The position numbers and the translations under genes are program-made. A DNA stretch of 64,000 nt from Microcebus murinus (taxonomy: Eukaryota > Chordata > Mammalia > Primates > Cheirogaleidae): assembly GCF_040939455.1 (NCBI RefSeq), contig NC_134119.1, forward strand, positions 15,488,501-15,552,500, written 5' to 3'. Under the pieces are notes generated by a model. That model did not search any database, was not told the DNA's origin, and saw nothing but the letters and a program-made list of their open reading frames with translations. Of this stretch, positions 1 through 11,275 are shown piece after piece; position 1 is the stretch's first letter; each line of letters starts with the position of its first letter.

Positions 1-2204
1 TTCCAAGTAATGTTCAATGACAACTGGTCCTCTGAGATGTGCTCTCTCTCATTTTATGTGTGTGTATGAATTATTGCAAATTATAGCTTAATCCTTTGGA
101 GATTTACCATGCATATTGACCTATTAAAAATTTTGACATATCCTGCAAGCCAAAAAAAAAAAAGTTTATTCTGTTTAATACAGTGATCCCAAATATCTCT
201 GTAGATCCTCTATTATGGCAATGTCCACTACTCTACTCTGCCAGAAAGCACACCCTTGGAATCTCTTAGATGTCATCTAAAATGGAGGAGAAGTACCCTT
301 TGAACAATCTAGAGTCAGGAAAAGAAGACACCGAGAAAGGGTCAGGGCTGAACAACCCCAGGATGAACACAGAAGATTAAAATGTTTAAAAACATTTTAA
401 ATGCTTAAAAACCCAGAAAGAGCAATTCACAAACAGCTGAGCTGCTTGCTGCCTGAGGTTCTGAGGAGTCTTAACCAGCACCTTGGTGGCCCCCCTTACA
501 GTTAGGGCAGAGGAGTTGGCATGAAAAATGGGCTACTGGCTCTTTTCTGTTAGGGCTTCCTCTTTAAAAGATGGGAATAATCATAAGAAGCAAAAACAGA
601 ACAAAATCAGAGTAAAGAAAGACAGGGAGGGAGGAAGTACGGGAGGAATGGAGAAGGATGGATTCCTTAGACCCACATAAGGGTTCAGTTTGGTTTTCCT
701 AATGTTGGCCAAAATTTTAAAAACAGCAATTTCATATAAAAATCCAGACTTCCAGATTCTCTCTAAAAATCAGAAGAACTGGCAAGGCTGGCCCAGCTAT
801 TGTTGGCTGAGGCTGAGTTCCAGCCGGCCCCATGAGATAGGGCCTGAATTCTCCATTGGCCACCATCCCCTCAGTCTCTAAAAGTTTTACCACTGCTACA
901 CCTGACTCAGATATGTTTAGTGGATCTGGCTGTAGCCTGGTAAGGTGGCCACATCCTCCACTTTCTATGAGTAGTCCAGTTCACAGGTGCCACCTTCTCT
1001 AAGTAATTATTCTCAGTCAAATGGAAGCTGCCTCCCTGGCAGAGTAAGTGCCCTTTTCATAAAGGGCAGCCATGCCAATGACTTACTGACATCTAAGTAC
1101 AAAAAGCAGTCTTTTTTGCCTCAAAGTAGGACCAACTCCATGGTACAGCTCATGCTCGAGAGCTCCTGGTGGAATCAGGCAGAAGCGTGACTCCATCTGA
1201 GGCCATATATCCTAGCTCACCTTCTTTCCCTGCTCTGTCCTTCCTCCCTTACTCCCGATCCTGAGAGTACTGAAGCAAATCACAAACACCAAAATTCTCA
1301 TACCAGGCTTCACTTCTGGAGAAAAGCCCCTTGTAAAAATTTGAGTTTTCTATCCCTGGATTAGAGAGAGTGTGCTAAAACAGTTAAAATGGACCTTTTC
1401 CACTAGGCAGTGCCAGCCAGAAGAGGCATGCTTCAAGTAGTCACAGTCAATCTTTAGAGATCAATCCAGAGTGGCAGATGGATGCATATCATGAAGGACC
1501 CAGAATGCATTCCTGCCCTGGCCTGAGAGAGTTATTGTTCTGAAAGTACATGATTCTTTGCACCCCACACCATGGGCTTACTTATCTCTCAATTATTACT
1601 TATGCTGACTTGGGTGTCCCTCCTTTGTTGTCAATGAGGCAAATAGCTCATCCATAGTCAACACAATAACGCCAATATGTTGCCCAACTGCTGCTGGGAA
1701 GGGTCAGTGTATGGGAGTGACCTTCTGAACATTTGTCCTGGTAGAAGTGCTTAGTCTCTGGGCACAGAATGGCTAGCCCATTCTGTTAGATTAGTTAGGT
1801 TATGTCTCATTTATATATTCCACTGGAAATAACTGAATCTCTATGAGATATGGCATCCATTTACCTCTAAGAGAAGCTACTAAGAAGAATGGCATTGGCT
1901 AAGAGCCTCCAGCTGCTGCAACTTTGGATCCTCTACAATGTTCACACTGAGGCTATGCTCCCCTCAGTTGGCTGCCAACAAATGATTAAATATGGTGGGG
2001 GTCCAAGAGCCAGGTCGCTGCTGCCAGGACTCTCCTAATGGGCAATGCACTTCTCATTCCGTCCTGGCATTGGCTTCCCACAGGACCCAGGTGGACATGA
2101 TGCATCTGAGCCCCAGGGGCTGATTTGTAGAGCTGTGGGTGGAAAGGAGAGATCAAGTGCAAACAAGACATTACAGTGGAATCCAAGGTAGCAACACTTC
2201 AAAT
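1..2204. other. Intergenic DNA, no gene recognised
   Basis: I see no exon, RNA gene or clear repeat in this stretch. Reading frames of 63-67 codons at 690-881, 987-1190 and 1986-2186 resemble no family I know and are of the length expected by chance. A purine-rich patch lies at about 600-660. Ancient unrecognised repeats may be present. Confidence 0.5.
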
Positions 2205-2455
2205 GATAACAAACATTTGTTACTTGGCATGGAAAGATGTTTATGTTAGAGCAAATTTAGAAATTACAAAACAGCACATAGTATGTATTCCACATTTGTA
2301 AACAAAAAAATATATATATATGGAAAGAAAAATTTTAGAAGGCTATACATCAAAATATTGAGACTGGTTTACTCTGGATAACAGCAGTTCTGCTTGCCTT
2401 TTCTGCACTTTTGCATTTTCAAATTTTCCCATAATAAAAATTGTTTCACTTTAAA
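2205..2455 (+). repeat. L1M-type LINE 3' end, sense
   Basis: The stretch reads like the 3' untranslated tail of an old mammalian L1: a 'gttactctggataacagcag'-like segment, then 'ttttcccataataaaaattg' near the end. It holds a short (TA)n run near 2311-2321. It is 5'-truncated and has no coding potential. Subfamily not assigned. Confidence 0.5.
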
Positions 2456-2794
2456 CACTCAGCTGAAAGGAGACGCTTTAGCCAGAAGAAGGAGGAGTTT
2501 AGAGCCTAGAATGCTTTGGTGGGATAAGGCTGGTGTGAGTTTCCCTAGAGCCCCAGGGCTGCCCCATGAAGGGGCACCATGTGTTCACAAAGGGTCCAGG
2601 GAAGAAGGGAACTTGGAGAGACTAGAGTGTAAAGACTCCAGTGAAGGCACCAGAGAGAGTGCATGGTTGGGGTGGGGGGACCCTCCCTTTATAATGCATG
2701 CATCAGTTCAATTTCCACCCCCACCACCACTACCTATCTCATTCCGATGCTATTCTGTGTCCCCATAGATCTGCTGTGCATGTCTGTTGTAACT

Positions 2795-2885
2795 CATTCA
2801 TTCATCCAACCAATATTAATTGAGCTTCACTCTTGGCTCAGCCTTCTGCTAAGTTCTGAAGATCCTGGGATGTGGCAGACACTGA
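2795..2885 (-). repeat. L2 LINE 3' end fragment, antisense
   Basis: It starts with 'cattcattcatccaaccaat' and runs on as the reverse complement of the L2 3' terminus (the motif that on the sense strand ends in 'aataaatgtttgttgaatga'). It is short and degraded. Confidence 0.45.
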
Positions 2886-2999
2886 CAGTTGCCTCCCATT
2901 ATCCATTTTCTCTCTTTCCTTATGAAGGAAATCCTGGTTTTGTTTAGGGCAGCAGCATGTCTGGTTACAAATCACATGTCATAGCCCTCATTGCAGCTA

Positions 3000-3320
3000 G
3001 GAGAGGCTGTGGGTTGTAAGCAAGAAACTCACTGAAAGGGGTTGGTTCAGTTACCAGATGCTTTTGCCCTTTATTCACCCTTCCCCATCTCTGGGAAGTA
3101 GACAGGACCATGAAATGAGCATGAGGAACAAAGATCGTATGTTAAAGATGTTAAAGCAAAAATCTAGAAAGGGTCAGTCACTGGTGGAATTATCGAACCA
3201 CCAAAATGGAGCTCCAGACTTCTTGTTATGTGAGTAAAACACACCTCCTAATTTGTTTAAGCCACTATTTTGGTAATTTCTGTAACTTGCAGCTCAACAG
3301 AATCCTAAATGGTATAAACA
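3000..3320 (+). repeat. LTR-like interspersed repeat, probably MaLR/MLT1-related
   Basis: The end of this stretch ('gtttaagccactattttggt' followed by an 'acttgcagctcaacagaatc'-type segment) is the typical 3' part of mammalian MaLR or ERVL-type solo LTRs. The 5' part is too degraded to place. No internal retroviral coding sequence is present. Confidence 0.4.
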
Positions 3321-3544
3321 GAGAATGAATCACAAGCCCTATCCTGCCCTCTGTATGAGCAGAGAGCAAATAAGTAAAAGCTAATGATAATATATCCCAA
3401 ACCCCTCTCTTCCCTAGTGTTCATCATAGGACAAATGCAGCCTTCTTCAGTCCTGCTCCAAACTCCCCAGGCCTGCAGTTCCGCAGACTCAGAAGTTCCA
3501 GATTCCCAAGTAAGAGGAGCGTGATTGCTCTCGGAAGGTGATCA

Positions 3545-3770
3545 GGACCAGTGGTGCTCAAACTGCTTGGGCTCTGGACCCCTGTACGTTCTTGAAAACT
3601 ATGAGGGACTCCAAAGATCTTTTATTTATGTGGATTATACAATTTATAATTTTCCACAGTAGAAATTAAAACTGAGAAGTTTAAAATAATTAATTTAAAA
3701 AATAGTCATTAAGAGTATAATTATATTTTTATAAAAATAACTATATTTTCTTTAAAAAAAAATAGTTACA
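3545..3770 (-). repeat. hAT-Charlie-type DNA transposon fragment
   Basis: It opens with 'agtggtgctcaaactgcttg' and 'ctctggacccctgtacgttc', the kind of terminus (CAGTGGTTCTCAA-like) seen in non-autonomous hAT elements. A long AT-rich body follows with 'aaaataattaatttaaaaaa'. The same family seems to recur at 39390-39730 and 53095-53730. Orientation and subfamily are uncertain. Confidence 0.5.
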
Positions 3771-3840
3771 AAGAGTGACATTGTTTTAGTACAATTTGAG
3801 TAAGACCCAGTTGCTGCCCTAGTATCACTGCCCTAGAGAT

Positions 3841-4058
<218 letters not shown>

Positions 4059-4168
4059 GGGTTTTTGCTACATTGCCTGGCTGGTGTTGAACTCCTAGCC
4101 TCAAGGGACCCTCCAGCCTTGACCTCCCAAAGTTCTAGGATAACAGATGTGTGCCACCACACCCAGCC
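4059..4168 (-). repeat. Alu left-monomer fragment, antisense
   Basis: From 'tttttgctacattgcctggc' to 'gccaccacacccagcc' this is the reverse complement of an Alu left arm. It is flanked by an imperfect 9-bp target-site duplication, gagatattc (3836-3844) and gagatactc (4169-4177), which places the pyrimidine microsatellite inside the insertion as its expanded tail. Confidence 0.85.
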
Positions 4169-4239
4169 GAGATACTCACTATTTAATGGAGGAAACACAC
4201 ACACAGATCATGCATGTTGCCATGTGATAGAGTCTGTGT

Positions 4240-4400
4240 TGTAACTGAGTTAGGAAGGATGAGGGAAGTCAAGGAAGGCTTCGTGGAGAAGGGACAATGG
4301 AGTAGGGTATTTAGAATCTGTCATGTAGACAATGGCCAGCCAAGGAACTCATTCAAGCAGTGGAGTGACATGATCAGATTTTTCTTGTTGTTTCATGCAG
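4240..4400 (-). repeat. L2 fragment, antisense
   Basis: 'aaggaaggcttcgtggagaa' followed by 'caagcagtggagtgacatga' match the antisense L2 3' region pattern (aggcttcctggaggagg ... gagtgacatgatc). From 4400 to 4880 the DNA resembles degraded L1 3' sequence, but I cannot place it. Confidence 0.5.
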
Positions 4401-4883
4401 AAAAGTGGTTAATTTTCACAAATTTAATATGTTCGTGTAACACTCAGATCAAGACCCAGGACATGACCAGCCCCCAGAAGTCCCTTGTGTCTTTTTCTGG
4501 CCAATACAATTATGACTTTTGCACCTTCCTCCCTTTTTACATTAAAAAGTGTATGTAGTACTCATTTGTGTCTACTGTCTGGTGCTCAGTATGACATTTG
4601 TGGGATTCTTTTGCATTGCTGCATATGGTGGTAGATGGTCACTTTCAGATTTATGTTTTTAGGAAAATGTGACAAAAATATGAGTTGTGTGTAGGAATTA
4701 TGAAAACCAGTCTTTTCCTTTGCTTTGTGGTCCTGGCATATATAATTAACCAATAGCCTTGGCTCTTTACCCTTCACCAAATTTAAGTGGGTGGGGCAGG
4801 CTCTCCCCATTTCCATACTCCCCCCTAAGACTCATTATTCGTTTCTCAGATTGCATACAGTGTTCTTTCAAATGCAAGTTCTT

Positions 4884-5168
4884 GGCCAGGTGCAGTGGCT
4901 CACAGCACTTTGGGAGGCTGAGGCAGGAGGATCACAAGAGCTCAGGAGTTCGAGACAAGCCTGGGCAACATAGTAAGACCCTATCTCTAAAAATAAATAG
5001 ATAAATAAATTAGGTGGATGTGGTGGTGCACTTCTGTAGTCCCAGCTACTCGGGAGGCTGAGGTGGGAGGATCACTTGATCCCAGGCATTCGAGGCTACA
5101 GTGAGCAATGATCAGGCTGCAGCACTCCAGCCTGGGCAACAGAGCACGACCCTGTGTCAAAAACAAAA
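4884..5168 (+). repeat. Alu SINE (old, J-like), full length
   Basis: It begins 'ggccaggtgcagtggctcac' and has two arms. The middle A-rich linker at about 4989-5010 is 'aaaaataaatagataaataa', and the right arm ends 'gcctgggcaacagagcacga' and a short A-rich tail. Heavily diverged, which fits an old copy. Confidence 0.9.
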
Positions 5169-5207
5169 GAGCAAGTTCTCTTGTATGCACATGTCTGTAC
5201 ATGCAGA

Positions 5208-5225
5208 GGGTGTGTGTGTGTGTGT

Positions 5226-5258
<33 letters not shown>
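5208..5258. repeat. (TG)n dinucleotide microsatellite
   Basis: About 25 TG units with one TA interruption near 5229. Alternating purine-pyrimidine tracts of this length can adopt Z-DNA and are usually length-polymorphic. Confidence 0.95.
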
Positions 5259-5261
<3 letters not shown>

Positions 5262-5279
5262 GCAGGCAGGGTGGGGAGA

Positions 5280-6270
5280 GGAACTCCGTAGGGTTTGCTC
5301 CAGTGTGTGTCCCATTTGGGGCAGTGGCAGGCGTGGCAGACAGGCTGTCCCAGAAAGAGACAGGCCAGCTGCAGGGCGTACGGCTGTGACAGACGGAATA
5401 ATAAGGGGAGCAGTGAAGGCGCCTAGTAATAAAGGAACCGCCCTCGAAGGAGACCTAAGTCATTACTGTCATTCTAACTGCCACCCTCCCGAACACTCAG
5501 GAAGCTTGCAAATCTCAGAGCAATCCATTTCCCACTTCTGCTGGAAGAAAAACGAGGAATAATACGCCAGGAGGAATAAGTAATTCCTGCCTGTCTTCTT
5601 AAAAATACATCAAGACCCTGCAGAGAATATGCTTTCAAACCAAGGCCTTCAGAGACTGAGCCGTCAGGCAGCCTCTGATGCTACCTGACAGTGCCCCATA
5701 AAATTCCTGAAGGAAGGGGTTATATTACTAATAAAACCTACCCCGGAGTCTCTCTTGGCTGAGCTTTGTCCTAGGGGTCCTCTATTCTTCTCCTGGCCTC
5801 GTCCGAGGTTAATAAGCTCACATTTTCAAGGGCAGCCACAAATGTAAAAGAGAACAGGCTCTTCTCCCTCTCCGCCGAGAATGAAGATTTGTTCTTTCTA
5901 AAATTGACGGTAGCAGTGTTGTGAGACCTGGCCTGCCATTTGAAAAGAACCAGGTGTAAATCCTGTAGGATTGAGAGCCTCGTTGGGAGTGGCGAGCTGG
6001 CAGGTTTGTAAGATGATGTCTCATTGCTTCTAAAATAGACTATACATTGAGTTTTCTCTCTATGGGCACCTGAGCTAGAGCTTTGCCCCCACTCCCCACC
6101 CCACCCCCCCGTATGTGTCAGTTTCCTTGTCTACGTCTACGAGAGTCCGATTATTTTATATGTTGGTGGAGTGGCCTCTGGCTTAGAAATAACATCCTCC
6201 AGTAGCCTCGGAACATTGACTGGGAGGCAAGGCCCTGAGAAGTCAAAGGTTTTGTCCAAGAGTTTCTAGC
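5280..6270. other. Unique, repeat-free stretch; possible conserved non-coding DNA
   Basis: No repeat family is recognisable here, and the stretch keeps scattered CpGs ('ccgccctcgaagg', 'cctcgtccgagg', 'ctccgccgagaatg') and AT-rich homeobox or CDX-like words ('cccataaaattcc', 'attactaataaaacc', 'gtaattcc'). Frames of 93-153 codons starting near 5101 begin in the Alu, run through the TG repeat and do not look like protein. I cannot show conservation from one sequence. Confidence 0.35.
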
Positions 6271-6275
6271 TACTT

Positions 6276-6583
6276 AGGGGGCATAGTGTCTCATGCCTGT
6301 AATCCCAGCACTTTGGATGGATGAGGTGATAGGATCCCTTGGACCCACAAGTTCAAGACCAGCCTGAATAACATAGTGAGACCCTGTCTCTAAAAATAAA
6401 AAACAAAAAAAATTAGCTGAGCATGGTGATGCATACCTATAGTGTCAGTTCCTCAGAAGGCTGAAGCAGGAGGATCGCTTGAGCCCAGGAGTTTGAGGTT
6501 GCAGTGAGTTATGATCGTACCACTGCACTGTAGTTCAGCCTGGGCAACAGAGCAAGACCCCATCTCTCTCTCTCTAAAAAAAT
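6276..6583 (+). repeat. Alu SINE (old, J-like), full length
   Basis: From 'ggggcatagtgtctcatgcc' to 'gcaacagagcaagaccccat' plus a TC-rich tail. Both arms and the central A-rich linker ('aaataaaaaacaaaaaaaat') are present. Strongly diverged. Confidence 0.88.
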
Positions 6584-6689
6584 TATTCTATATTCTCAAG
6601 AAAAAATATAGAATAATAAGCACACAAGGCCATTATGGTGACTGATGGGTCATGTGGATTCCCTGTTCTAGCAACATTTGCATTTCCAC

Positions 6690-7085
6690 AGGAGCAGAGG
6701 TATGCACACACCTCAAATGGTCACTCGTGATACTTATCATGTTCCAAGTTCTTAGCACATGGTAGGCTGAACGTCTCCATCCTGTGAAATTAGGTGTGGC
6801 CACATGACCTGCCTTGGCCAATAAAATATAAGTGGAAGTGACATGTCACTTCTGATGAAAGCTTTGAGAACCAGTGTGCGATTTGTCACATCACTTTTTC
6901 CTGCCTCGGCAATTGAAAACATACGTCACGGTGGAACATCTGTCAACCTGGATCCCTTAATGAACACAGTGAACCATGTTAGACTTGTAGGGGAGTGAGA
7001 AATAAGTTTTGTTGGATTAAGCCTCTGAGATGTAGGGGATGTTTGTTACTGCAGCATAACCTAGCATATTCATTCTGATACATAT
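6690..7085 (+). repeat. LTR-like repeat, MaLR/ERVL type (family uncertain)
   Basis: It contains 'ggtgtggccacatgacctgc', 'ggccaataaaatataagtgg', 'gtgacatgtcacttctgatg' and the 3' words 'tgttactgcagcataaccta', a combination I associate with old mammalian solo LTRs. There are no coding remains. Confidence 0.45.
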
Positions 7086-7509
7086 GCTCATTTGCAGTGG
7101 AATTTTAGACATTGAAAATTGTATACCCTTGGGCACATGGTATGTACCTAGCATTTTTTGGTTGTACTTATTGGGAGTACTTGTCGACTTGAAGGCTGAA
7201 GAAGTGTTTGAAAGTGAGCACAGGCCACTGAAAACATCCTTCATTTCTACTCAGGACCAGCTACACCTCCAAGTATGTATGTGCCCAGGCAGGACCTGCC
7301 AGTCAGGCCCAGAAGGTGATATAGTCTGTGCTATAAGCCCAGACTCTGTAAGTTATTGAACTGCAACTGCAATTCCTCTGTCCTGGTTTGTGTTTTCCTT
7401 GTGGGGATTAAAACTACTTGAACAACCTATTTGCTTTCCTCTAAAAATAAAACATAAACAAATCTTTGCAGTTAGTGTCATAGAGGGGCGGCCAAATGCA
7501 TCCCTGTCA

Positions 7510-7700
7510 TCTATTGTAAATTTATTCATTGTTGATCATCAAGAACCGATTATATGCCCTTAGCATTGCTGTCTAGCAGAGAAGATGGGCACGTTAACAA
7601 GTAAGTCCTGAATATAGGTCTGTTCATTCAATGCCCTAGGTAATAGAAGTTGTAGAAAGTGTAGATGCAGGACTAGAGTGGGATGGAAAAATTTGGAAGC
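7510..7700 (-). repeat. L2 fragment, antisense
   Basis: It starts 'tttattcattgttgatcatc' and continues with a pattern like the reversed L2 3' end ('gcagagaagatgggcacgtt', 'gtagaaagtgtagatgcagg'). Degraded. Confidence 0.35.
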
Positions 7701-7704
7701 AATG

Positions 7705-8270
7705 GCCTCGTTCTGGAGGAAAAGAGGTATTCTAATTCCTATTGCTTCACAATAAATCATGCCAAAACCTAGTGGCTTAAAATAGCCTTGTATTAAATGC
7801 GTGAATCCGTGGGTTGGGGATTCAGGCAGGACACAGTAGAGACGGCTTGTTCTGCTCCTTAACATTTCAAAAGACACTGAGGCTGAAGGTGACATCACAA
7901 CTGCAGACTGGCGTCATCTGGAGGCTCCTTCACTGACATGTCTGGTGCCTGGGCTGGGATGAGGCAAAGCCAGGGCTTAGCTGGGACTGACAACCTACAG
8001 GCAGCCTTTCAGTGTGGCTTGAGCTTCTCATAGCATAGAAACTGGGTCCCAAAAGGAAACGTCCCCAAAGGGGCATCAAGAGAGTGAGTGTTCCGAAAGA
8101 AGCAGGCGCACGTTGCATGGTCTTTTGTGACCCAGTTTCAGGAGTCTTGTGATGTCACTCCCTGTGCATTCTATACAGCAGGCACTCGGGCCAGTCCATA
8201 TTCCAGGAGCAGGACACAGATATCACCTTTCAATGGAGGAGCGTCCAAGAATTTGTAGTCGTATTTAAAA
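7705..8270 (-). repeat. LTR-like interspersed repeat, antisense (family uncertain)
   Basis: The segment 'cctattgcttcacaataaat' then 'gccaaaacctagtggcttaa' and the far-end words 'caatggaggagcgtccaaga' follow an order seen in a common old mammalian repeat. A second relative lies at 27560-28075. No retroviral gene remains. Confidence 0.4.
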
Positions 8271-8448
8271 ACTATCGCAGTAAAAGAGTTTGCTATTTAT
8301 AGTTGTCTAACTAGGTTCCATTTTATCCCTATGTTAGACAGTTAACTCAGATTTTTTTTTTTTAATTATACTTTTCCTTTTCTCCCTTGAAGATGGATGT
8401 CCAATGAGAAGGAAGAAAAAGTCATTGGATGAGTCGTCTTGGAAAGTT

Positions 8449-8787
8449 CTTATTTTTTCCGAGACAGAGCCTCACTCTGTCGCCTGGCTAGAGTGCAGTG
8501 GCGTCAGCCTAGCTCCCAGCAACCTCAAACTCCTGGGCTCAAGTGATCCTCCTGCCTCAGCCTCCTGAGTAGCTGGGACTACAGGCATGTGCCACCATGC
8601 CCGGCTAATTTTTTCCACATATTTTTAGTTGTTCAGCTAATTTCTTTTCTTTTCTTTTCTTTTCCTTTTCTTTTCTTTTCTTTTCTTTTATTTCTTTCTT
8701 TCTTTCTTTTTGTAGAGACAGTCTCACTCTTGCTCAGGCTGGTCTCAAACTCCTGAGCTCAAATGATCCACCAGCCTCAGCCTCCCA
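8449..8787 (-). repeat. Alu SINE, antisense, with internal (TTTTC)n expansion
   Basis: The reverse-complement Alu runs from 'ccgagacagagcctcactct' to 'agcctcagcctccca' and lacks its 5' end. An imperfect 12-bp duplication flanks it: tcttggaaagtt (8437-8448) and tcttagaaagtt (8788-8799). The central linker has grown into a TTTTC/TTTC repeat at 8641-8708. Confidence 0.9.
8641..8708. repeat. (TTTTC)n/(TTTC)n microsatellite inside an Alu
   Basis: Mostly TTTTC units with a single TTTTCC variant, then TTTC units. It sits where the A-rich linker between the two Alu arms should be, so it derives from that linker. Confidence 0.93.
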
Positions 8788-8799
8788 TCTTAGAAAGTT

Positions 8800-9965
8800 A
8801 AGAACTTTAAAGAACATTTAAAGAGTATACCCTTCTGGAAAATATCTGCTTCTCCTCCTCTTCTTCTTTATTTTTCCTGTCTGGAATGCAGATGATATAG
8901 TTGGAGCCTCAGTAGCCATCTTGAGACTATGAGAAAACATTGAGGATAAAAGCTATACACTAAGGATGATGGAGCAGAAAAACTAAAGACTAGGTCCTGG
9001 GAGAAATTGTGGAGTCAATATTCCAGCCCTGAATGACTTCTTACTTTTGAATTTCAAGTTTTGAGAGGGCAAAATAAATATCCTATTTGATGATCTCTGT
9101 CACCAAAATCAATGCCTAACTGACACAGGGCATGAGAAAGAATTACAGAAGAAAACATGTCATTTACTTGTTTAAGGTAATAATTTTACAAGCATTTGCT
9201 AAAATGAGCATTAAGTTGCCAAGTAAACAATGTGAGGAAGAACATTCCATGCAGAAGGAACAGTATGGCCAAAATGTCAAGGAAGTGGGGAAGTTCATAG
9301 TGAAGACATTTGATCACTTTGTCTTGAAAATCAAGATATATTAAAGTGGCTTGATGAGGTTACTTGCAAATTATATCTGATGATTCCAGAGGTGGAAATA
9401 ACAGAACTTCAGAAAAGTTGAAAGAGGTAGGGTGACGTACAGATATTTCACAATAAGTTGCAATTAAACATTCTCTTATTTTGTGTCCTAGTTAATAGAT
9501 AGTACATAGAAACTCCAAGTAACTGAGTAAATGGTCAAGAACTACTTGGAGACTTTCAAGCGGATTTTGGAGATGTCTACCTCTCAGTCAGTGATGAGAC
9601 GTCTTAATTCTGTGACTATGTCAATTATGTTATCCTGTAATTTACTTTTAGAATGACACATTGGAATATGGTCAACCCAAGTGCCAGAAAAACGAAACCT
9701 GTGTAAGGGGTCAATTTGCATCTGATCATTATTGACATAATCAGAATCGATGAAAAATAATTTTCTTGGGTCAATGTTCCATTCTGCATTCAAATTCTCT
9801 GAAATGACTTACTTTCAGAGACTCTAAAAAGGTTGTATGATTTCTAAAAGCAAATCAGAGATTATTTTAATTTCTGGGGGAAAAAAAACTAGAAAAAAAG
9901 ATGAGCCAACGTGTACACCTAATTTTTGAACATGCCTCCAGATCTCATCTTTGGCTGCTCTGCCA
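8800..9965. other. No gene; weak antisense L2 remnant at about 9190-9310
   Basis: Apart from a segment with 'gaacattccatgcagaagga' and 'acagtatggccaaaatgtca', which fits the reversed L2 3' region, I see nothing. The 70-codon frame at 9132-9344 overlaps this remnant and is not a gene. Confidence 0.45.
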
Positions 9966-9969
9966 AGAG

Positions 9970-10170
9970 CAGTGGTAAACAACACAGGCTGCCAAAGGCT
10001 AACCCGGACTAGCTGTATGATCTTGGGCTAGGGCTCAGCTTCCTCAATGCAAAATTGTGATTATTCGTGCCTACTTCAGAGAGTCATTATAAGGTTTAAA
10101 AAGATCAGCCCTGAAAAGTGCTTAGAACAGTGTTTGAAACATAGAATTCAATAAATGTCAGTGATTGCAA
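9970..10170 (+). repeat. MIR SINE, sense
   Basis: It shows the MIR order: 'agctgtatgatcttgggcta' (the tgtgaccttgggc block), 'cagcttcctcaatgcaaaat' (cctcagtttcctcatctgtaaaat), 'gtgcttagaacagtgtttga' and 'caataaatgtcagtgattg'. Confidence 0.8.
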
Positions 10171-10639
10171 ATGCTAACTTTCAAAATATGCCTTTACCTC
10201 TTAGAACATAGCTCCTTTGTGGGCACATGTCTTGTCAATTTCACACAGTTCTCATCATACATGTAATCTGGGCTTGATAAACACTGGCTGGTTGTGTTGG
10301 TTGAGTTTAACATCTCCTTTCAAGAAGTTGGCTCACACATAAAATTGGAAAGGAACAGAACTGGGAGAAATGATTGGGTTTTGGGGGGGAAGGGGTTTTT
10401 TGTTCGTTTGTTTTCAGATTTTAATAGCACATATTCATGAACCAGAAGTACATTCTGATTTATTTATGACTCGTTTTAATCTTCAAGTTTTGAGAACAAA
10501 GCTTGATTTAAAAGTTTATCAGGGAATTAAGTAAGTAACAAATCCACTTTTCCCTCAAGTTATTTAATGATGGAATAATATTTGTCTAGAGAAAGCTTTC
10601 TTTATAGCTAATGTTCTGACGTCATTCTCTATTCATCAC

Positions 10640-10830
10640 AACCCTTTCCATCCATCCATCCATCATCAATGCATCCACCAAATCATCACTGAACTCCTAC
10701 TGTGTGCTACATCATGGGTTTGTGGTGCTGCTTACGTACATGCATATCCCATGCCCTTATGCTGCTTGTAATCTAGTGGAAAGACAGATTTTAAGTAATG
10801 ACAGAGAGAAACACAAAATCATAATTACAC
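10640..10830 (-). repeat. L2 LINE 3' end, antisense, with short CCAT repeat
   Basis: It starts with 'ccatccatccatccatcatc', then 'gaactcctactgtgtgctac' and 'tgtaatctagtggaaagaca', the reversed L2 3' terminus. 10170-10640 before it, and 10830-11130 after it, show nothing but a small CA/TA-rich patch near 10886-10940. Confidence 0.65.
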
Positions 10831-11129
10831 ATGCTCTAAAAAAAATAGCTAGAGCAATGTTTTCCTAAATAACTAAGGCAAACACTCACACACATACATG
10901 TGTATGTTCACACACTTGTACACTTACATATACTGATATACATAAATGCCATATTTGAGCTTTTGAATGTGAGGTGTCATGAATTTTATTGGTCAACTGG
11001 TTACCATCTAACCCAAACTGATGCTTTTACAGAATAGTAGCATGGAAATAAGCCAATTGCCTTTTCTTTGTGCCTATCCCATCTCTCGCTCCTTTCTGAC
11101 TGTTAATATGACACAGCTGAGCATTAACA

Positions 11130-11275
11130 GATACTGCGTGAAAGGCCTGAAGGCACACAGCAGCGCTGTGAGGCAGAGACTACTGTCACCCCACTTCCAG
11201 GTGAGAGAGTGAGGCAAAGGGAGGTCAGTGCCTCCCCCAAAGTCAGCCACAGCGGGCTGTTACTCAGTCTCTGCA
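11130..11275 (-). repeat. MIR SINE, antisense
   Basis: 'ccccacttccaggtgagaga' and 'gtgcctcccccaaagtcagc' correspond to the reversed MIR motifs for 'cagatgaggaaactgagg' and 'gcccaaggtcacacagc'. Beyond it, 11275-12180 holds no gene I recognise. Confidence 0.55.
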
